Assembly: GCA_023663685.1 (NCBI GenBank)
Contig: JAMPHB010000001.1
Coordinates: 421,120 to 485,119 of the forward strand
Length of the DNA: 64,000 nucleotides
DNA from: Blautia sp.
Lineage (GTDB): Bacteria; Bacillota; Clostridia; Lachnospirales; Lachnospiraceae
Direction of reading: 5' to 3'
Under the pieces are notes generated by a model, which was given only the letters and a program-made list of their open reading frames with translations, had not been told where the DNA came from and did no database searches. The position numbers and the translations under genes are program-made. Positions 1 through 8,021 of the stretch are shown one piece after another (the stretch's first letter is position 1; every line of letters starts with the position of its first letter).

Positions 1-1
1 C

Positions 2-85
2 TCCTGGATGCTGGATAATATGAGCGGCTTTATGACGAGGCTGTGGGAGAATTTCAGCTATTATCTGAGTCTGGGAATAGGGTAG
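2..85 (+). CDS. fliQ: Flagellar export protein FliQ, C-terminal fragment
   Basis: The first 27 codons in frame 2 read S-W-M-L-D-N-M and onward to a TAG stop. This matches the conserved end of FliQ, a small two-helix membrane subunit of the flagellar type III export gate; the rest of the gene lies before the window. It ends three bases before fliR, the usual fliQ-fliR order. The fragment is short, so the identification leans on context. Confidence 0.8.
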   Translation, partial: SWMLDNMSGFMTRLWENFSYYLSLGIG

Positions 86-88
86 GCT

Positions 89-868
89 ATGGTAAACTAT
101 GTGTTCAATCTGAACAATTTTGAATACTGGCTGCTGATTCTGGTGCGGCTTGTTTCGTTTATATCTATCGCCCCCTTCTTCGGACATTCCGGAGTGCCGA
201 ATCGGACGAAGGCCGGTTTTGCAGTCTTTGTCTCGTTCATTATTTACAATGTGGCCCAGAGACCGGAGCTTGACTATGAAAGCGTGGTCGGTTACGGGGT
301 GGTGGTGCTCAGTGAGGGAATTACGGGCTTGCTGTTGGGCTTGGCGGCGAATATCTGTAATTCTATTATTTTGTTTGCAGGCAGCGTGATTGATATGGAT
401 ATCGGTCTGTCCATGGCGACGGAGTTTAATCCTGACATGGGAAGCGAGACGACAATCACAGGTAATCTCTACTACTATCTGGTGCTCCTGCTGCTTATGA
501 CATCGAATCTGCAGGGATATCTGATTCGTGCCATCAACGATTCCTTCACGGTGATTCCGATTGGGAATTCGAGTTTTAACTGGGATCATCTGATGAACTC
601 GATGGTGCAGTATATGGGAGATTTGTTTGTGTTAGGCTTTCGTATTTTTCTCCCGTTTTTTGCATGTATTATGATCTTAAACTGTGTGCTCGGCATCATG
701 GCGAAGGTAGCCCCGCAGATGAATATGTTTGCGGTGGGTATGCAGCTAAAGATTCTGGTAGGTTATGCGGTGCTGTTTTTGACAATTTTCCTTCTGCCGA
801 ATGTGGCAGATATGATTTTATCTGAGATAAAGACGATGGTGGTGCGTTTTGCTGAGGGAATGTATTGA
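89..868 (+). CDS. fliR: Flagellar biosynthesis protein FliR
   Basis: This is a 259-residue multi-spanning membrane protein, the normal FliR length. FliR joins FliP and FliQ to form the export gate through which rod, hook and filament subunits leave the cell. The N-terminus has the typical first helix followed by F-F-G-H-S-G-V-P-N-R-T-K-A-G, and strongly hydrophobic segments follow to the C-terminus. The ATG is preceded by a G-rich GGGTAGG formed by the end of fliQ. The last 20 bases overlap the proposed flhB start, which suggests coupled translation. Confidence 0.95.
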   Translation: MVNYVFNLNNFEYWLLILVRLVSFISIAPFFGHSGVPNRTKAGFAVFVSFIIYNVAQRPELDYESVVGYGVVVLSEGITGLLLGLAANICNSIILFAGSVIDMDIGLSMATEFNPDMGSETTITGNLYYYLVLLLLMTSNLQGYLIRAINDSFTVIPIGNSSFNWDHLMNSMVQYMGDLFVLGFRIFLPFFACIMILNCVLGIMAKVAPQMNMFAVGMQLKILVGYAVLFLTIFLLPNVADMILSEIKTMVVRFAEGMY

Positions 869-2009
869 GGAAAACCGAATAGAAGATACATTTTCCCCGA
901 AAATATATCTGAATCTGCAGTTTTTCGCGAAGGACGGGGAGGGCGGGGAGAAGACTGAGCCCGCGACCGCCAAGAAGCTAAAGGATGCGAGAGAGGAGGG
1001 AAAGGTTGCCAAGAGCAAGGAGTTAGATTCCGCCTTTTCCCTGATTGTACTGTTTCTCTGTCTGAGGATTTTTATTTCTTATGTGAGCGGAAATCTTTTG
1101 AACCTGTTTTCCTTTGTCTATGGGAACATGGCGGATTTCGTGCTTATTAATGAGAGTAACCTGAACTCCCATGCGGTGTCCTCCGTGCTTTTTGAGGCGA
1201 TTATCCAGTGGATGCTCACGGTGCTTCCGTTTTTCGCCTTCGGCGTGGTAGTGGCGTTTCTCGTGAGTATTGTGCAGGTGGGGTGGAAGGTTTCGGCAAA
1301 GCCCATGCAGCCGAAGCTTTCCAAGTTTAACCCGATCAACGGCTTTAAGCGGATTTTTTCCAAGGATACGCTCTTTGAGCTGGTGAAGTCGATTTTGAAG
1401 GTGGCGATTATCATTTACATCGCCTATACCTCGATACGGGACGATGCCAACCGGCTTTTCATTCTCTATGAGCTGAGCGTGCGTCAGGCGGTGGCTCTTG
1501 TGGGTTCGATCATTCTCGATGTGGGTCTGAAGATCAGCCTTGTCTATCTGGTGATCGGCATTGCGGATTACACCTACCAGAAATGGAAATTCAACGACGA
1601 GATGAAAATGACCAAGCAGGAAGTAAAGGATGAGTTTAAGAACACTGAGGGAGATCCCCAGATCAAGGGTCGTCAGAGACGGAAGATGCAGGAGGTGTCC
1701 CAGCGGCGTATGATGCAGGATGTGCCCAAGGCGGACGTGGTCATTACCAACCCGACGCACTTTGCGGTCGCCCTAAAATATGACGATTCGCGCAGCGCCC
1801 CCTATGTGCTGGCGAAGGGCGCGGATTATCTGGCATTAAAGATTAAGGAAGAGGCAAAGGAGAACGGCGTTGAGGTCGTGGAGAACAAGCCGCTGGCGCG
1901 GATGCTCTATCACAATGTGGATCTCGGGGCGGAGATTCCGCCGGAGCTCTACGAGGCGGTAGCGGGAATCTTAGCGGCGATATACCGCAAAAAGGGGAAG
2001 TCAGCGTAG
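849..2009 (+). CDS. flhB: Flagellar export switch protein FlhB
   Basis: FlhB is the membrane component of the flagellar secretion apparatus that switches export from hook to filament proteins. The basic N-terminal region (G-G-E-K-T-E-P-A-T-A-K-K), four membrane helices and the cytoplasmic domain are in order. The self-cleavage motif N-P-T-H is at about residues 301-304, followed by F-A-V-A-L-K-Y. The start is uncertain because the frame has no ATG near its beginning. TTG at 849 gives 386 residues, but family members usually begin close to the Y-L-N-L-Q-F-F-A-K segment about 20 codons later, where only ATA or CTG codons are available. The function is secure. Confidence 0.92.
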   Translation: MLRECIEENRIEDTFSPKIYLNLQFFAKDGEGGEKTEPATAKKLKDAREEGKVAKSKELDSAFSLIVLFLCLRIFISYVSGNLLNLFSFVYGNMADFVLINESNLNSHAVSSVLFEAIIQWMLTVLPFFAFGVVVAFLVSIVQVGWKVSAKPMQPKLSKFNPINGFKRIFSKDTLFELVKSILKVAIIIYIAYTSIRDDANRLFILYELSVRQAVALVGSIILDVGLKISLVYLVIGIADYTYQKWKFNDEMKMTKQEVKDEFKNTEGDPQIKGRQRRKMQEVSQRRMMQDVPKADVVITNPTHFAVALKYDDSRSAPYVLAKGADYLALKIKEEAKENGVEVVENKPLARMLYHNVDLGAEIPPELYEAVAGILAAIYRKKGKSA

Positions 2010-2053
2010 AAAATACTCTTAAGTAAGGCTTTACAGTGAAAGGAGGTGTGGGC

Positions 2054-4090
2054 ATGATCAAAAAAGCGGATATTGGAGTCGGCCTGTATTTATTGGCGGC
2101 AGTTATCTTTTTTATTGTACCGATTCGATCCCTCCTGCTGGATGTCATGCTTGCCATCAATATTTCCATTGCACTCATTATTTTGTTTAATTCGCTGTTC
2201 GTGCAGGAGGTACTTGACATGTCCTTCTTCCCGACGCTGCTTTTGTTTACAACGATTTTTCGTATTTCCTTAAACGTATCCTCCACCCGTCTGATTCTTC
2301 TGACGGGTGATCCGGGAAATGTCGTAACGACCTTCGGCAATTTCGTGGGCGGCGGCGACATGGTAGTCGGCACGATTGTATTTATCGTGCTGGTGCTGAT
2401 TCAGTTTATTGTCATTAACAAGGGTTCCGAGCGGGTGTCCGAGGTTACGGCGCGTTTTACCCTGGATGCGATGCCCGGTAAGCAGATGGCAATCGATGCG
2501 GACTTAAATACCGGCGCGATCACCGATGAGGAGGCCAAGCAGCGAAGGGAAAAGATTCAGAAGGAGTCCAGCTTCTTTGGTTCCATGGACGGTGCTACCA
2601 AGTATGTGAAGGGAGATGCGACCGCCGGTCTGATCATCACCTTTATCAACCTGATCGGTGGAACGGTGATGGGTGTGATGAATCAGGGGATGGAGTTTAA
2701 TGACGCGATTTTGCAGTTCGGACTTCTGACCATCGGTGACGGTCTGGTGTCCCAGATTCCCTCGCTTCTGATTTCTTTGTCCACAGGTATTCTGGTGACG
2801 AAGGGCTCAAACGAGGCGGATTTTTCCGGTGTGCTCACAAGGCAGCTCTTTGGCATTCCCAAGGTGCTCTATATCGTCGGAGTGGTTATGATTTTTCTCG
2901 GGGCGGTAACGCCTCTGAATGTGGTTTTGTTTATCGGACTTGGTCTGGCTTTTCTCCTTGCAGGGCGCAGTATTGCGACCGGAATCGGAGAGGAGCATAT
3001 CGAGGAGGAGGTTCAGCAGCAGGAGACCGAGGCGGAGGAAATCCGCAAGCCGGAAAATGTGGTATCCCTTTTGCAGGTGGATCCCATCGAGCTGGAATTC
3101 GGTTATGGTATTATTCCGCTGGCAGATGTGAATCAGGGCGGAGATCTTTTAGACCGCGTGGTTATGATTCGAAGACAGATTGCGCTGGAGCTGGGAACTG
3201 TGGTTCCAATCATTCGTCTGCGGGACAATATCCAGCTCAACCCGAACCAGTACATTATTAAAATCAAAGGGATTCAGGTTACGGAGGGAGAGATTCTCTT
3301 TGACCACTATATGGCGATGAATCCCGGTTATGTGGAGGAGGAGATTACGGGTATCCCGACCTTCGAGCCATCCTTCCATCTGCCTGCAATCTGGATTACG
3401 GAGGCGCAGAGGGAGCGGGCGGAGAGCCTTGGCTATACGGTGGTGGACGCGCCCTCAATCATTGCGACCCATCTGACGGAGGTAATCCGAAGCCACATTG
3501 CGGAGCTGCTGACCAGACAGGATGTACAGCATCTGGTGGACAATTTAAAGGAGTCCAACCCGGTGCTTGTGGAGGAGCTTACGCCGAAGCTGCTTGGGCT
3601 TGGTGAGGTACAGAAGGTGCTGCAGAATCTCCTCAATGAGGGAATCTCGATTCGCGACCTGCTCACCATTTTCGAGACGCTGGCGGATCATGCACAGACC
3701 ACGAGAGATACCGATGTGCTGACCGAGTATGTGAGACAGAGCTTAAAGCGGGCCATTTCGAACCAGCTGTTTCCGCCGAATGAGGTTACCAGTGTGATTA
3801 CGGTAGACCCGAAGGTGGAGCAGGAGATTATGTCCTCGGTGAAGCAAACAGAGCAGGGAGCTTATCTGACCTTAGACCCGGACAAGACGAAAGCAATTAT
3901 GACCTCTCTGGAGGAGGAAGTGCAGAAGCTCGAGAGCATTGGAAAGCCTGCGATGGTAGTGACCTCGCCGATTGTCCGCATGTATTTCAAGAGACTGACA
4001 GAGGATTATTTCAAGGATCTTACGGTAGTGTCCTACAATGAGGTGGAGGCCGATGTAGAGCTGCAGTCCGTAGGAATGGTGATGATATAA
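2054..4090 (+). CDS. flhA: Flagellar export gate protein FlhA
   Basis: FlhA is the ring-forming export gate subunit that couples proton flow to substrate export and docks chaperone-substrate complexes. The 678-residue product has about eight N-terminal membrane helices up to roughly residue 310, a FHIPEP-type loop (A-R-F-T-L-D-A-M-P-G-K-Q-M-A-I-D-A-D) near residues 140-160, and a long cytoplasmic domain. The frame is open from a GTG at 2036, but an AGGAGGTG box at 2041-2048 sits five bases before ATG 2054, so 2054 is chosen. The stop is directly followed by flhF. Confidence 0.96.
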   Translation: MIKKADIGVGLYLLAAVIFFIVPIRSLLLDVMLAINISIALIILFNSLFVQEVLDMSFFPTLLLFTTIFRISLNVSSTRLILLTGDPGNVVTTFGNFVGGGDMVVGTIVFIVLVLIQFIVINKGSERVSEVTARFTLDAMPGKQMAIDADLNTGAITDEEAKQRREKIQKESSFFGSMDGATKYVKGDATAGLIITFINLIGGTVMGVMNQGMEFNDAILQFGLLTIGDGLVSQIPSLLISLSTGILVTKGSNEADFSGVLTRQLFGIPKVLYIVGVVMIFLGAVTPLNVVLFIGLGLAFLLAGRSIATGIGEEHIEEEVQQQETEAEEIRKPENVVSLLQVDPIELEFGYGIIPLADVNQGGDLLDRVVMIRRQIALELGTVVPIIRLRDNIQLNPNQYIIKIKGIQVTEGEILFDHYMAMNPGYVEEEITGIPTFEPSFHLPAIWITEAQRERAESLGYTVVDAPSIIATHLTEVIRSHIAELLTRQDVQHLVDNLKESNPVLVEELTPKLLGLGEVQKVLQNLLNEGISIRDLLTIFETLADHAQTTRDTDVLTEYVRQSLKRAISNQLFPPNEVTSVITVDPKVEQEIMSSVKQTEQGAYLTLDPDKTKAIMTSLEEEVQKLESIGKPAMVVTSPIVRMYFKRLTEDYFKDLTVVSYNEVEADVELQSVGMVMI

Positions 4091-5332
4091 ATGAATGTAA
4101 ACAAATTTAGAGGAAAAACAGAAGAGGAAGCAATTGCAGCCGCAAGAGAGGCATATGGCGAGGATGCAGTGATTATGTACACCAAGGAGGTCAAACCCAA
4201 GGGTTTGCTTGCTGTGTTTAAAAAATCTTCCTACGAGGTGACAGCGGCTATGAAGGAAAAGGAGAATTCCACGAGTACCCTGCGTGCATTCAATACCATG
4301 GGGACGCATGACAGCATCAATCTGGCGGCGGACGAGAAAATTGATTTTACGGAGGAGCTTTCCGCCATGCCAAAGCCGCCCGTGCAGAAAAAGTTTTCCT
4401 TTCAGCCGGAGGCAGAGCCAAAGAGTGTGCAGGAGAAAGAGGAATTTGACGAGCGGCTGGATCTCCTCTCCGAGCGTCTGCAGGAAAAACTGGAGGCCGG
4501 AGCGGAGGAGCGGAAGGCCAAATCCCCCTCCTCCGAGGAGCTCAACTTTGTGCGAATCCTCTATAATACGCTGATTTCCAACGAGGTCAATGAGATCTAT
4601 GTCAATCAGGTGCTGCAGGAGGTGGAGCGCTTTATCCGCCCCGGCAACAGTGTGGATATTATTCTCTCTAATGTCTACCAGAAGCTGATTTTGAAGCTTG
4701 GCCAGCCCAAAACCATCGAGATTGGCAAAAAAAAGCCCAAGGTAGTTTTTTTTATCGGGCCTACCGGTGTGGGTAAGACTACAACAATAGCAAAGATTGC
4801 ATCTAAGTACAAAGTGGATTACAATAAGAGCGTGGCATTCATCACGGCGGATACTTACCGGATCGCGGCGTCGGAGCAGCTTCAGGTCTACGCCAACATT
4901 CTGGAGGCGCCGATGGAGATTGTATACTCCGCGCAGGAGATGAATGAGAAGCTGGAGGGCTTTGGCGCGCCGGACGTGGTGTTTGTGGATACCGCGGGCT
5001 TCTCCCACAAGAATGTACAGCAGAGAGAGGACATGAAGGAGCTGCTGCGCGGGCTGGATAAGAAGTACGCGAAGGAGGTCTATCTGGTTTTGAGTGCGAC
5101 CACCAAGTACAGGGATCTGCTGGATATTGTGGACACCTACCGGGAGATTACGGATTTCAAGCTGATTTTCACGAAGCTGGACGAGACGACAACCTACGGA
5201 AACATCCTGAATATCAAGCTCTATGCGAGGGCTGACCTGTCCTATGCGACCACGGGGCAGAATGTGCCGGACGATATTGAGATTTTTGATACACAAAAGA
5301 TCGTAAAACAGCTGTTGGGAGGAAATAAATAA
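4091..5332 (+). CDS. flhF: SRP-type GTPase FlhF
   Basis: FlhF is a signal-recognition-particle-like GTPase that sets flagellar number and position, working with FlhG. The product has 413 residues. The first 200 form the variable basic/acidic B domain, and the NG GTPase domain follows. Visible motifs are G-P-T-G-V-G-K-T-T-T (G1, about residue 223), D-T-Y-R-I-A-A-S-E-Q-L, D-T-A-G-F (G3) and T-K-L-D-E-T (G4, about residue 360). The ATG abuts the flhA stop, and the gene overlaps flhG by one base in TAATG, so translation is probably coupled. Confidence 0.95.
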   Translation: MNVNKFRGKTEEEAIAAAREAYGEDAVIMYTKEVKPKGLLAVFKKSSYEVTAAMKEKENSTSTLRAFNTMGTHDSINLAADEKIDFTEELSAMPKPPVQKKFSFQPEAEPKSVQEKEEFDERLDLLSERLQEKLEAGAEERKAKSPSSEELNFVRILYNTLISNEVNEIYVNQVLQEVERFIRPGNSVDIILSNVYQKLILKLGQPKTIEIGKKKPKVVFFIGPTGVGKTTTIAKIASKYKVDYNKSVAFITADTYRIAASEQLQVYANILEAPMEIVYSAQEMNEKLEGFGAPDVVFVDTAGFSHKNVQQREDMKELLRGLDKKYAKEVYLVLSATTKYRDLLDIVDTYREITDFKLIFTKLDETTTYGNILNIKLYARADLSYATTGQNVPDDIEIFDTQKIVKQLLGGNK

Positions 5333-6210
5333 TGGATCAGGCGCAACAGCTTCGGGATGTTGTCAGGAAGCGAAACCAGAATAATCAAAATACAGCCCGG
5401 GTAGTGACTGTCACGAGTGGAAAGGGAGGCGTTGGAAAGTCGAATGTCGCGGTGAATCTTGCGGTGCAGCTGAAGATGGCGGGCAAACGGGTGCTTATTT
5501 TTGACGCGGATATCGGTCTGGCAAATGTTGAGATTATGTTTGGCACGATGCCCGAATATAATTTATCTGACGTGATTTATCGTGGGAAATCCATTCGCGA
5601 GGTGATTACGAACGGTCCGATGGATATAGGCTTTATTTCCGGAGGTTCCGGCATTATCGGGATGAATCATCTGAGCTTAGAGCAGATCATGCTCGTGGTT
5701 CAAAAGCTTGAGGAGTTGAATGATCTCGCGGATTTTATTATCATTGACACGGGCGCGGGAATCTCGGATCAGGTCATGGAATTTGTCGTGGCAAGTCCCG
5801 AGATCATACTGGTGTCCACGCCGGATCCCAGCTCTTTAACCGATGCGTATTCCCTGCTCAAGGCCTTGTACCGCAATTCCGGCTTTGACGCCGACGCCAC
5901 AACAATCCATGTGATCTCCAACAAGGTCATATCGGCGGAGGAGGGGCAGAGTGTTTATGACAAGTTAAGTTCTGTTGTGGCGCAGTTTTTACATGGAACT
6001 TTGAATTATCTTGGCATGGTTCCGCAGGACGCGGCGCTGGAGCGGCTGGTGCGCCAGCAGAAGACCGTTTCCCTGCAGGAGCCCAATGCCAGGTCGGCCA
6101 AGGCCTTTGAGGTTCTCGCCAGAAATCTTCTGAACGGAACCCATGAGCAGGTGACAATGCGCTGGGGAATTACCCAGATGTTTTCAAATTTTCTCACGAA
6201 CCGGAAATAG
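5332..6210 (+). CDS. flhG: MinD-like ATPase FlhG (YlxH)
   Basis: FlhG is a membrane-associating ParA/MinD ATPase that activates the FlhF GTPase and limits flagellar number. The deviant Walker A G-K-G-G-V-G-K-S lies at about residues 30-37, followed by the MinD-type F-D-A-D-I-G-L-A-N and I-I-D-T-G-A-G. The basic, glutamine-rich N-terminus before the P-loop resembles the FlhF-activating helix of the family. The length of 292 residues is normal. Confidence 0.94.
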   Translation: MDQAQQLRDVVRKRNQNNQNTARVVTVTSGKGGVGKSNVAVNLAVQLKMAGKRVLIFDADIGLANVEIMFGTMPEYNLSDVIYRGKSIREVITNGPMDIGFISGGSGIIGMNHLSLEQIMLVVQKLEELNDLADFIIIDTGAGISDQVMEFVVASPEIILVSTPDPSSLTDAYSLLKALYRNSGFDADATTIHVISNKVISAEEGQSVYDKLSSVVAQFLHGTLNYLGMVPQDAALERLVRQQKTVSLQEPNARSAKAFEVLARNLLNGTHEQVTMRWGITQMFSNFLTNRK

Positions 6211-6222
6211 GAGAGCGAATGT

Positions 6223-6966
6223 ATGGTACTTTCAGATGTAATTCAACTGGGAAATCGAATAGACGTAAAGCTGCTTAGGGCAAAGCAGGCGGAGGACAAC
6301 GGCGGGGAGAAGGCCGTTATCTATCAGAGCAGTGTTTCGGATATGCTTTCGGATATGGAGGCAGAGATTACGATGCCCATGCAGGGCGGAAGGATGGTGC
6401 TCTTTCAGATAGGGGCTGTCTGCGATCTGGTATTCTATACAAAGCGGGGGATGTACCATGGGATCGCTACCGTAAAGGGACGCTACAAGAAGGGGAATTT
6501 GTACTTTCTCTCCGTCCAGCTGAAGGAGCTTCCGCAGAAATTCCAGAGGCGGGAGTATTTCCGCATCGATTTTCTGGCGGAGATACAGTATTATCTGATC
6601 ACGGAGAAGACCGCACGGCTGGAGACTACGAACCAGCTTCTGGCGGCTATTCGGGAGCCGGAGAATATGGCCTCCATGCGGATGGGGACGCTGCAGGATA
6701 TCAGCGGAGGCGGCGCGAAATTCCTCTCGGGAGAGATATATGAGAAGGGGAGTTTTCTGCTTTTGCTGGTTCATTTAAACAGCGCATGGCTGGACGAAAC
6801 CTTTTATCTGGTATGCAGGGTTGTGGAGAGCAGCAGGCATCCAACCTTAGAGGATAAGTTCAGCAACCGTGTCCAGTTCATCTACAAGGATCTGCGGGAC
6901 AGGGAAAAGATTGTTCGTTTTGTGTTTGAGGAAGAGCGCAGAATGCGCAAAAAGGAAATCGGGTGA
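6223..6966 (+). CDS. PilZ-domain c-di-GMP binding flagellar brake protein (YcgR-like)
   Basis: The product has 247 residues: an N-terminal YcgR-type beta domain and a C-terminal PilZ domain. The two c-di-GMP contacts are visible, an R-x3-R motif (R-R-E-Y-F-R, about residue 108) and D-x-S-x-x-G (D-I-S-G-G-G, about residue 158). Such proteins slow or steer the motor when c-di-GMP is high. Its place between flhG and cheB in the flagellar operon supports this. Bacillus subtilis has no gene at this position. The gene ends four bases before cheB. Confidence 0.9.
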   Translation: MVLSDVIQLGNRIDVKLLRAKQAEDNGGEKAVIYQSSVSDMLSDMEAEITMPMQGGRMVLFQIGAVCDLVFYTKRGMYHGIATVKGRYKKGNLYFLSVQLKELPQKFQRREYFRIDFLAEIQYYLITEKTARLETTNQLLAAIREPENMASMRMGTLQDISGGGAKFLSGEIYEKGSFLLLLVHLNSAWLDETFYLVCRVVESSRHPTLEDKFSNRVQFIYKDLRDREKIVRFVFEEERRMRKKEIG

Positions 6967-6970
6967 GTAT

Positions 6971-8020
6971 ATGAAGAAAAACATTTTGGTTGTTGATGAT
7001 TCTGCACTCCTGAGAAGGGTTATTTGTGATATAATTAACTCAGATAACAATTTTCAAGCAACAGATTACTGCAGAGACGGTCTTGAGGCCTATGAGAGGC
7101 TCAGGAAGACAACCTACGATGGTGTTGTTCTGGATGTCAACATGCCGAGGATGGACGGTCTGCAATTGCTCGAGCAGCTCAAAAAGGATGGAATCAGGGC
7201 GACCGTTGTGATGGTCAGCACCCTGACAGTGAGGGATGCAGAGGTGACCATTCGGGCGATGGAGCTGGGAGCGGTTGATTTTGTGACCAAGCCCGGCAAC
7301 ATTATCGAAGCCAAGGGTGAGGATTTTAAGCGGCGTCTGCTCTCCGTGCTTACGGCGGTGCTGTCATCCAGGAGTTATGCGCGTACACCGAAGCGGCCGG
7401 AGCCAAAACAGGCGCCCACGAGGCTTAAGGCGACCGGAAAGAATAAGCTGGTTGCGCTTGCCTGCTCCACGGGAGGGCCGAAGGCGCTGCAGAGTGTGAT
7501 TCCATTTCTGCCCAGGAACCTGAATGCTCCGATGGTTCTCGTACAGCATATGCCGGTGGGATTTACAAAGTCCATGGCAGACCGGCTGGACGAGATCAGC
7601 GAGATCGCGGTGAAGGAGGCCGAGGAGGGAGATGTGCTCGAGAAAGGGCATGTGTATATCGCTCCCGGCGGAAAGCACATGGGCGTGGCGAAATGCCCGG
7701 GCGGCGTTCACAAGATTGCACTGAATGATATGCCTGCAATCGGCGGCTTAAAGCCTTGTGCCAATATCACCTACGATTCTCTTTCCGGCACGGGCTACGA
7801 TGAGATCATCTGCGTGGTGCTCACCGGGATGGGTGCGGATGGGACGAACGGGATTCTTTCCCTGGCCCAGCACAAGCCGGTTCATGTGATTGCACAGAAC
7901 GCGCAGACCTGCGTGGTTTATGGGATGCCGAGGGCGATTGCGGAGACCGGGATTGTGGATGAGGTCGTATCTCTGGATGATGTTGCGAAAACGATCACGA
8001 AGAATGTGGGGGTAATGTAG
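6971..8020 (+). CDS. cheB: Chemotaxis protein-glutamate methylesterase CheB
   Basis: CheB removes methyl groups from receptors and deamidates them during adaptation. The N-terminal receiver has an acidic pair (D9, D10) and the phosphoacceptor D55 in V-V-L-D-V-N-M-P. The C-terminal esterase shows the serine (A-C-S-T-G-G-P-K-A), histidine (V-Q-H-M-P-V-G-F-T) and aspartate (L-T-G-M-G-A-D-G) of the catalytic triad. ATG 6971 gives 349 residues, the normal size; an upstream in-frame extension lies inside the preceding gene and is rejected. Confidence 0.96.
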   Translation: MKKNILVVDDSALLRRVICDIINSDNNFQATDYCRDGLEAYERLRKTTYDGVVLDVNMPRMDGLQLLEQLKKDGIRATVVMVSTLTVRDAEVTIRAMELGAVDFVTKPGNIIEAKGEDFKRRLLSVLTAVLSSRSYARTPKRPEPKQAPTRLKATGKNKLVALACSTGGPKALQSVIPFLPRNLNAPMVLVQHMPVGFTKSMADRLDEISEIAVKEAEEGDVLEKGHVYIAPGGKHMGVAKCPGGVHKIALNDMPAIGGLKPCANITYDSLSGTGYDEIICVVLTGMGADGTNGILSLAQHKPVHVIAQNAQTCVVYGMPRAIAETGIVDEVVSLDDVAKTITKNVGVM

Positions 8021-8021
8021 C

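Noticed and set aside
3872-5296. 474-codon open frame on the minus strand
   Set aside because: It lies antisense across the end of flhA and flhF, has no ribosome binding site and no recognisable motif; a shadow of codon bias in the real genes.
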